In this document: positions 57,792 through 64,000 of the stretch, piece by piece
Layout of the letters: each line of letters starts with the position of its first letter
Numbering within the stretch: the stretch's first letter is position 1
Source of the DNA: Nitzschia sp. DOCU1
Taxonomy: Eukaryota; Bacillariophyta; Bacillariophyceae; Bacillariales; Bacillariaceae
DNA: 64,000 bases
Assembly: GCA_951394045.1 (NCBI GenBank)
Contig: OX595993.1
Span: forward strand, 496,001 to 560,000
Direction of reading: 5' to 3'
Translations under genes and position numbers: made by a program
The notes under the pieces: model-generated
The model's database searches: none
What the model was told of the DNA's origin: nothing
The model's input: the letters and a program-made list of their open reading frames with translations, nothing else

Positions 57792-58790
57792 TCATTCCAA
57801 AGTCTCACTCAATTTGACTTGTCCGTCGACAATCTCCGACACGACTAGAAACTCCATTTCTTTACCCGTCTTTAGTGCAAAGTCGTCTTCCTCCGGAGGA
57901 TGAGATTTGAATAATGAAAATAGACGTGACCTCGGGGCTTATTCGTCTCAAGGAAACCGTATCCCTTATTCAACGAAATCACCATCCCTTCGTTCCGTGT
58001 TGCAGATTCCAAAAGTTTGCGTTCTAATTCTTCTCTCGTTTGTTCCTTTCTCCGTCTGCAAAACCAAAATATTGGGCGTACTTTTGCTTCGTACTTCGGT
58101 GTAGAAAGACGCGGAGCTGCACAAATCTCCACGGAAAAGACGGTTGCTTTTCGACTTGTTGTCCATGTTGATATCTTCGGGTCGAAAGCGCACGCCCTTC
58201 TTTTTGTTCTGGGCGTCGCCACTGTTGGATGCTACAGCTGCAGAGGATCGTCGGGTAGCACTTCAATCGAACCCTTCTGCTGCTCTGATCGTTGTTGCCA
58301 CCACCTTCATCGCGATTACTCCCCGCACCACCACGGGGATTATCATTTCCAATAACTTTTCCACAATTCCTTGATAAAACTTTTCCGGTTCTTCTTCCGT
58401 TTTCCCATACGACTGTGCCGGTCTCCAAGGTTTCTACTGCATAAGCGGGCGTCTGATCAGATCCTTATCCGATTGGCCGACTCGAAACAGGACTTCTATA
58501 TCCACTTGCAGTTCATCTTGATGACAATTGGATACCTCCGAGTAATGAAAGAAAATCTCTTCGGGGCACTCGGCGCAGTGGAAATCCAAACGAATCTCGG
58601 AGGGTACAAATAATGCTCTGTTCCAGGGGCATGTTGGAAGTATCCACGCTGTTACGGCGGTTGCCACGAGGACGTCCAAACCCCACCCCACCCCACCCCC
58701 CGACGAACGGTTGCTGTTGGACATGGAGCCCGAGCGGTAGTATCCTCTGCTATTGTAGCTGTTACGGTTGCTGTTGTTATTTTGCGACAT
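57792..58790 (-). pseudogene. frameshifted UNR/CSDE1-like cold-shock-domain gene
   Basis: Minus-strand pieces in different frames assemble into a multi-CSD protein. They begin MSQNNNSNRNSYNSRGYY (58790), then SIICTLRDSFGF, then after a shift HCAECPEEIFFHYSEVSNC and a following shift into VETLETGTVVWEN. Later come REELERKLLESATRNEGMVISLNKGYGFLETN and VYFHYSNL, ending in EMEFLVVSE and a stop at 57792-57794. GYGF and FFHYS are the RNA-binding motifs of cold-shock domains. At least three frame breaks are needed, so the gene is dead here. It lies inside the DNA element, between the transposase and its companion, and is probably a captured host gene. Confidence 0.65.
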
Positions 58791-59214
58791 GTTCGCGCGT
58801 TCAAGTAAAAGAATAAGCGGAAGTAGAATAACAGGTACTTCCTCGACTACACAGAGCTCATACTTTGAGTATTCGATAGGAAGGACAAGCTGCTGCATGG
58901 ACAAGAAGAGCAACGACAGCGACAATTTCAAGCTTGTGAGCGAAAGGCTTTCGTCATTATTAGGATAGTTCCGCACCGAATTTCGATTTCGCACCACCAT
59001 CAAGCGACAACATTGCCATCGTGATGACGACGTCATCATACGTTCGATGTTGGATTACTTCGACCGCCATAGCGAGAAAAATCATTAATTTAGAAGTGTC
59101 AATAACGGCAAGATAACCGAATTATTCGCATAACATAGAGAGCTCCGTAATGAAGCTTTCTATCCTTACACCGCGCAGGAGATTTATGCACTCACGAGTT
59201 ATTATCATACCTAC

Positions 59215-59600
59215 GATGTTTGATTACTTCGACCGATTCACAACGACCGCCGTTATCTGCGAGAAAAATAATTAATAGAGGTTTCGGCTCTCACAAAACT
59301 CGATCCAAACCCATGAAATACGAAATTTGCGCACCCGCAAAATGACGGCAACAACAAACCACACAAAGGTAGACAAGATGAATAGTAGAGGACGAGGAAG
59401 AGGAGGAATTGTTGGTCGAGAAGCTGGTAGCCAAGGAGGACGATCAGCAGGACGCGTATCGGTGGGTCGCGGAGAAGCAGTAGGCCAACATGCGGCTGCT
59501 GGAGTGGTACTGCTTGGTGCTGGCGGTCGCGGACGAGGACGGGGACGAGAGCGTGCAACACCTGCTGGTCGAGAAGCTGCAGGACGACAACCACTACCAC
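59215..59600 (+). repeat. promoter/5' module copy 2 (before the companion gene)
   Basis: Second copy of the module at 56350-56730. A third, partial copy of its start (GATTACTTCGACCG...GCGAGAAAAATCATTAAT) lies at about 59049-59092. Confidence 0.85.
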
Positions 59601-60253
59601 AGCAACATAATGGAGTGGTACTGCTTGCTGGTGGTGGAGGACGAGGACGAGGGCGTGTTGCAGGAGGCGTTGTTGGTCGGGAGCAGAGCGATGGTGTGCA
59701 TCAAGACCGGCAGATGCCACCAACACCTTGGAGGACGAGCCGAGCGAAAGCCCATCTACAGGCTCGGTTGGAAAACAAAAACGACAATATCCATTGCATG
59801 ACGACTATTCAAGTGTACAACTCGAAAGATTTGTACAAGCGCTACAGATGGGATCGCTTCAGGCCGAACTTCGACAGATTGAAGCGCACTGTGGAAGCTT
59901 CTGTAGCCGCTGTCGATTTCGACCAACGGGCCATCGACATGCTACCTCCTCGAGCAGCTCTGACTCAACGAGATATCCCATTCTGGGACAAGTCGGATGC
60001 TCAGAGGATTCTTCGGGTCGAATTACAAGATGACGACATCGCACCCCTATTAGAAGAAATGCCACCCAGCGAAATTCACAAAAGGCATGAAGAGTATCGA
60101 GCTTTTCCATTGGAGGTGTTTCGGAACCATTTCTACAAGGAACGAAGTAGACTTCGCTCCTCAGTCTACTGGCAAATGAAACGCAACCGTGTTGGTCGTA
60201 AGCGTCACGAAAAAGAGGCGGAGGAAGAAGCCAAAGAGGATGACTTGTTGTAG
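59378..60253 (+). CDS. transposon companion protein with shared RG module
   Basis: 291 residues from the Met at 59378 (MNSRGRGRGG). The first about 110 residues copy the transposase N-terminus, including GVVLLGAGGRGRGRGRE and AGREAAGRQPLPQQHN. The rest holds two related segments: PWRTSRAKAHLQARL...LYKRYRWDRFRPNFDRL and FWDKSDAQRILRVEL...EEYRAFPLEVFRNHFYKERSR. Both have the shape W-x2-S-x-A-x3-L, then a Tyr/Phe-rich block. I have the impression that such W-x2-S-x-A domains are scattered in algal genomes without assigned function. A highly charged tail ends the protein. A role in DNA binding or transposase assembly is inferred from the shared module. Confidence 0.65.
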   Translation: MNSRGRGRGGIVGREAGSQGGRSAGRVSVGRGEAVGQHAAAGVVLLGAGGRGRGRGRERATPAGREAAGRQPLPQQHNGVVLLAGGGGRGRGRVAGGVVGREQSDGVHQDRQMPPTPWRTSRAKAHLQARLENKNDNIHCMTTIQVYNSKDLYKRYRWDRFRPNFDRLKRTVEASVAAVDFDQRAIDMLPPRAALTQRDIPFWDKSDAQRILRVELQDDDIAPLLEEMPPSEIHKRHEEYRAFPLEVFRNHFYKERSRLRSSVYWQMKRNRVGRKRHEKEAEEEAKEDDLL

Positions 60254-61331
60254 AGTAGAGAATTGTTGTAGAGTAGAGAATTGTTGCATCATAGACCACT
60301 AAACTACTATTAGAGGCACGACAAACTCTTATTTTCTTGACTACGCGGCGAGTGCAGTTTGTTCACACGCGGTGCTGGGCCGCCCTTATTGTCTTTTGTA
60401 CGGGGCTTTGATTTACAATATGGGCAAAGTGATCTATTTGAACGAAACTGCGTGTAAAACTAAATACGGCAGGGTTTTTGAGGTGAAAACGCGGCAATTT
60501 CGGCATTTTGTTTCTCTATCTTCCCAACTTTTCCTGACATCCAGACCTCATCATCATTTAATCTGTATTAAAAGAGACTCGTTTGCATGATAGCATGATT
60601 TTAACTTTATCACCGCTGGAGAAATTGGCTATCAAAGAGAAAAAGAAATGACAACACGGGGCTATCGTGCGCCCCCCCTAAATTTGGTCAGTTTTGCTTT
60701 ACAGCTTCTAACTTCCTATAAAGAGATCTAATATTGACAAAACTTTCGGCGTAGCTTGTAGGCTTATACCGCATGAAGGTGTGCTGTTTGGTGTGTTTGT
60801 AACATCCATGGCGAAAGAGTTAGACTCACTTCAGTATATTTAGTCTCTATGTAGTAATTTAGAGGGGGGAGCCACCTTTGACAGTACGGAAGTGCGCGCG
60901 CTGGCATGGTCGCCGAAAAATTATGCGCGAGAGGCGGGCGACTGTCTGTTCTGCGAAGGGAAAGTTCCTTCATGTTTCTTGGACCCCGTTGCCAAAACGG
61001 TGTGAGCATCCAATGGCGAGACGCAAATTGACTCCCGCCGACTAAAAAGTGCCTCCCACAATCGAGGCAGCAGCTGTAGATTTCTTACTAGGTTCTACCC
61101 AAGAAAACCAAATTGAGTCATGGCGCCAATGCAGCATTCCTAGATTTAATAGTAGATTTCTTACTAGCAGCTACGTCGTACCATCCTTCTCAACCAAAAA
61201 CATGGCGTTGATATCGTAGATTTCTTACCAGCAGCTACGTCGTACCATCCTTCTCAAAGATCCTTCTCAATCGATACCACGGAAGGTCACCGAAACTGGA
61301 AGAGAAAAGCCGATTGGATCCTCATAAATTC
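60254..61331. other. non-coding stretch inside the DNA element
   Basis: No gene recognised. Starts with a short direct repeat TAGAGTAGAGAATTGTTG (twice at 60252-60287) and ends with repeats of GTAGATTTCTTACTAGCAGC. Confidence 0.4.
61152..61257 (+). repeat. 42-bp direct repeats upstream of the Q-rich gene
   Basis: GTAGATTTCTTACTAGCAGC followed by TACGTCGTACCATCCTTCTCAA occurs at 61152-61193 and, with one change, at 61216-61257. Shorter GTAGATTTCTTACTAG words stand at about 61075. Confidence 0.8.
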
Positions 61332-61906
61332 ATGGCTACGAAGAACAAAAAGGAAAGCCTCAGCCAAGCGCAATACGACGCCTTGCTCGAAATACTTTCT
61401 GACGAAACGTTGGCAAACGAGAAGTGGTCGAAAGTAATTCATCGTCCAAAGTACTACGAAGTGCTTGTGGAAAACGTAACTCCGCTGCAAAAGAAGAGTA
61501 TTCAAAACAAACGCTATTATCTGTTGAGATCGCCCGAGGCTCTTCGCAAAGCTACGCTCGATTACCTCCGACAGTCCACCATCGACCAGCAACAAGACCA
61601 GCAAGAACAAGAACAACGAAATCTTCAGCAGCAGCAGCTCAGCCTGCTCTAACTCCAACTCAAGCCCCTCTACCAGAATCTCCACCAGAGATGATGGATG
61701 TGTCGACTGGTTCCTCGGAATGGTGGTCACTCAACGCCAGCACACCCGCTCCAGCCGCCCAGAGCCGTCCCCGTGTCCAACCTGGTTGGAAACGCGATTC
61801 GACTGTGAAGAAGAACGACAAGAAAAAAACCAAACACGACAAAACGAAGCAAATTCTTGAAAAGTTCCGCCCCAAGGAGGACGAGTACTCGAACATATAT
61901 GAATAG
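61332..61906 (+). CDS. Q-rich hypothetical protein with a frame break
   Basis: The first frame (61332-61652) encodes MATKNKKESLSQAQYDALLE and a charged helical domain (KWSKVIHRPKYYEVLVENVT, KRYYLLRSPEALRKATLDYL), then a Gln tract that ends at a stop. In the next frame the protein appears to continue as PALTPTQAPLPESPPEMMDV to a Lys-rich C-terminus (KKNDKKKTKHDKTKQ) ending at 61906. The change of frame lies in or near the CAG/AGC repeat at about 61620-61645, where slippage is easy. No GT-AG intron fits. No family is recognised; the position inside the element suggests another cargo gene. Confidence 0.4.
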
Positions 61907-62652
61907 ATTGTAGATTGACGACAAGGGTAAACATTTCAATGCTTTTGCAAATCTGTGCAAGTCATTGCTTAGAAAGCATCTGGAACACTTTCATTTGTCA
62001 TTTGTCATTGTAGCGGTAGCCCTCGACATCGTCGTCCGTGTAAAAGTTGACTGTTTGTTGTATATAGGCTTATTGTCGGCACTGAATCAACGTCCCTTTG
62101 GCGTCTTGTGGTTTAAGAAGATAACCACGATGATTCGTTCGTTTCCTCTTCTGTGGACCAAAACGCCCCGATGGTTTTGTATCGTATCGTACATCATGAC
62201 GGTTCTATTGATGAACAGACAGGCACTATAGCGCACCACGTAAATAAGATTTAAATTTGATATTGAGAAGCGAGGGACAAAGGGGGATTTCTTCGATGCG
62301 TTGTTTGACTACTAGGTTCCTGTATTGCTCGTGCATTATACTCCTCGTACTAGCTAACATGGGTAGAACTGAGCAATGACACGATTGATTCTACTAGCGT
62401 GTCGTGGTGGCTCCTGGCTTGGTGAGATGATGGGAATCATCTTGCCAATAATCGTGCCTAGCACCAGACATTCCAGCATGGCAAGGCTATTGTCGCCATG
62501 TACTCCACTCGCAACTTCTGCCATTCTCCCAGTTGCCAAATGAACAGGAGCGATCGTCTTGGCCAGAGGTAATATGATTAGTAGTAGGAAGCTACTACTT
62601 TGCTTTTGCAGTCGATGTTCGACGTTCCGACCAAGCCGAACCGTGCATTGTG
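61907..62652. other. non-coding stretch inside the DNA element
   Basis: Nothing recognised on either strand. Confidence 0.4.
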
Positions 62653-63248
62653 TTACACCAAAAAATGTGCAGAGACTCCATGCTGCCTCAATCCATGAAA
62701 GAGTTTGAATGAATCTTTCAAGCTACTCGCCATTGACCATCCCCATATCCTGGCCATTTCTTTCATGTAAACAGGTTGCTCAAAGTATAATTGATCAACA
62801 AGTTTCGACAGACTCTCCTGTCGTAGCTGTTGTGCAAGTTTTGCCGCGTCAGCACCTATTTTCTCTCCCATAAAGATGATCACTACAAAGTCATCTGTCT
62901 TGTACTTTTGCAGGATTGAATTCAGCGGATTCTGGTCATTTTTGGCCCCGAATAGGATAGGAGTGGAGACCTTGTGATACGAGCCCGGATATCCTTCGGG
63001 GAGTGGGCTGTTCTCGCCGCCCCCGCCATTTGCAGCCGATGACTCAGTCTCCACAGCATAAATGTGGTCGAATCGAATACCAAATTTCTGGTACAAATCG
63101 AGTAGCCCAACCGCAGGATTATTCGCCTCGACAGGAACATCACTATTTGCTCTGCTTGGAATGCGGTGGTGCGACAGGGATGAACCGATATCAAGAAGGA
63201 CGGTTTTAGAGTCAGGATGGATCTTTTGACAGATGGCCTCGAAATCAT
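62653..63248 (-). pseudogene. orphan exon of a diatom-expanded protein family
   Basis: 198 codons on the minus strand starting behind CTTATTAAG, a splice-acceptor-like sequence with no in-frame ATG. The content resembles the C-terminal part of a family that I recall as common in diatoms: AICQKIHPDSKTVLLDIGSS, YQKFGIRFDHIYAVE, LVDQLYFEQPVYMKEMARIW and KDSFKLFHGLRQHGVSAHF. Upstream exons are missing, so this is a fragment, probably captured by the DNA element. Confidence 0.5.
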
Positions 63249-63480
63249 GCACTTAATAAGACGAAGTTTGCAGATGCGGTGCACGCCATTTGAGTTGTTG
63301 TGTTTTGTGTTGTTGTGTGTTGTGTTTTGCTGCGGTCGCGTCGTTGCACTTTCAGAAATCTTTCTACGGCGCCTGCCCGCTGTGATGAATCATTATGACT
63401 TTTGATATTCAGGAAAATCTACTGAATGACCTTTGGGCATCATTATGACTTTGATATTCAGGAAAATCTACTGAATGACT

Positions 63481-63560
63481 TTTAGATTCAGTAGAATCTA
63501 CTGAATGACTTTTAGATTCAGTAGAATCTACTGAATGACTTTTAGATTCAGTAGAATCTA
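63481..63560 (+). repeat. right subterminal repeats, period 30
   Basis: A 30-base unit repeats at 63481, 63511 and, partially, 63541. It contains ATTCAGTAGAATCTACTGAAT, palindromic except for its central base; diverged half-units (ATATTCAGGAAAATCTACTG) precede it from about 63400. Confidence 0.85.
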
Positions 63561-63735
63561 CTTACTTTTTAAGTAAAATACCCTTAAGGAAAATTTCCTT
63601 AAGGAATTTCTACTTAAGGAAAATCTACTGAATATGAGTCACGCGAACACACATTGGAATTCCGCCGAATGGGACTTCAGGGGTGCTTGCAATTGGAACG
63701 CCCCCGTCTGTCCTTCGTACGGATTCCCGAATGCT
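63548..63735 (-). repeat. right inverted repeat
   Basis: Reverse-complement partner of 55990-56165. It includes the AT-rich palindromes TTCCTTAAGGAA near 63590-63606 and the word CTACTGAATATGAGTCACGC. Confidence 0.75.
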
Positions 63736-64000
63736 CCTGGGAAGCAGAATTGCATCGCGAGGTGCTATCGGTCGTAGCAGCAGTCTTTCTTCGGTGAAGT
63801 GTCGTGGTGTTGTCTCGGGAAAAAGAACAAATCGGCCAAACCACATTAGTAATACAAGAACCGCCGCGAGTGAAATCGAGCTCCACGAAACTGTACAAAA
63901 GGATGAAACTTTGTCATCCTGCTCGCTTGGCGCCGCTGACTTCGCGAAGTCTTCGCCTACTGGAGAAGAAGACAATCACCGGGACAAAAATGACAGCGCC
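63731..64000 (+). CDS. partial ORF ending in a copy of the LRR-gene N-terminal region
   Basis: A frame from the ATG at 63731 stays open to the window end (90 codons). The last 33 codons (63902-64000) match residues about 469-500 of the 1622-residue LRR protein: SLGAADFAKSSPTGEEDNHR is identical. The DNA (48831-48926) is nearly the same, with one 3-base insertion. The preceding codons are basic and match the LRR gene poorly. It could be a paralogue whose 5' part was replaced, or a captured fragment. The right inverted repeat of the DNA element abuts this start. Confidence 0.45.
   Translation, partial: MLLGSRIASRGAIGRSSSLSSVKCRGVVSGKRTNRPNHISNTRTAASEIELHETVQKDETLSSCSLGAADFAKSSPTGEEDNHRDKNDSA

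Larger units (their letters stand above)
55990..63735. mobile_element. large DNA transposon-like element with captured gene pieces
   Basis: The two ends are inverted copies of each other: GAGCATTCGGGAATACGTA at about 55991 matches the reverse complement of TACGGATTCCCGAATGCTC at about 63718. Similarity continues inward through GCGTGACTCATATTCAGTAG on both sides. Inside the ends are different palindromic arrays. The interior encodes a DDE transposase, a companion with the same RG-rich N-terminus and promoter, a frameshifted cold-shock gene, a Q-rich gene with a broken frame and an orphan exon. The exact outer borders are unclear because similarity fades gradually, so no target duplication could be identified. 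Nested insertions rather than one unit remain possible. Confidence 0.6.

Noticed and set aside
63625..63975. Minus-strand frame of 116 codons at the right edge
   Set aside because: It is antisense to the better-supported LRR-gene copy; the LRR gene has the same antisense shadow at 48.9 kb.
1..64000. CRISPR arrays, rRNA genes, bacterial operons
   Set aside because: No regularly spaced direct repeats of CRISPR type, no rRNA-like segments, and gene structure is eukaryotic throughout.

Overview
The window reads as nuclear DNA of a diatom, most likely a raphid pennate; the species cannot be fixed from sequence alone. The evidence: short GT-AG introns (mostly 73-129 nt) in intron-poor genes; several hydrophobic presequences ending in an A-F motif typical of plastid import in diatoms; protein families that are expanded in diatoms (a CRAL-TRIO-like lipid-binding module and a CRHC Cys/His module); and diatom-type Ty1/copia elements whose protease carries a DSHADT motif.

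Layout. 1-2046 (-) is the 5' half of a Ty3/gypsy element cut by the window edge. 2.6-13.4 kb holds host genes: a small hypothetical, two tandem plastid-targeted bestrophin-like anion channels, a Ser-rich hypothetical, a UbiE/COQ5/MenG-type methyltransferase, and a tandemly duplicated secreted GPI-type gene with an adjacent Cys-rich ORF. 14.7-21.4 kb is a complete but frameshifted copia element with 155-bp LTRs. 21.5-30.2 kb is a dense host block: a plastid-targeted helical protein, a TPR protein, a cis-prenyltransferase, an intron-containing tRNA-Met(CAU), an FKBP-type prolyl isomerase and a YacP-like NYN protein. 31.6-37.1 kb is an apparently intact, very young copia element with identical LTRs and a perfect 5-bp target duplication. 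It sits 78 bp upstream of the start codon of a multi-exon CRAL-TRIO/CRHC gene (37.2-39.7 kb). 39.8-41.1 kb is a secreted single-pass membrane protein and 42.3-45.2 kb a deleted copia relic. 45.7-55.4 kb holds a J-domain protein, a 1622-residue LRR protein and a three-exon soluble guanylate cyclase with an H-NOX heme domain.

The last 8 kb (about 55.99-63.74 kb) looks like one large DNA transposon or nested cluster. Its ends are inverted repeats with palindromic subterminal arrays. Inside are a DDE transposase and a companion protein that shares the transposase's promoter and RG-rich N-terminus, a frameshifted cold-shock-domain gene, a Q-rich gene with a frame break, and a single-exon fragment of a host gene. 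Just outside its right end, a piece of the 1622-residue LRR gene reappears.

Themes. Plastid-targeted proteins are frequent (two bestrophins, the cis-prenyltransferase, the FKBP, the helical protein and possibly the J-domain protein). The second bestrophin has three perfect TGACGTCA sites within about 250 bp of its start, which matches CO2/cAMP-type control described for diatom CO2-concentrating genes. In two unrelated retroelements gag and pol lie in one frame separated by a single UGA; in the gypsy element this is UGA-CUA, a known readthrough context. All exon boundaries were assigned by eye from GT-AG sites and reading-frame continuity.
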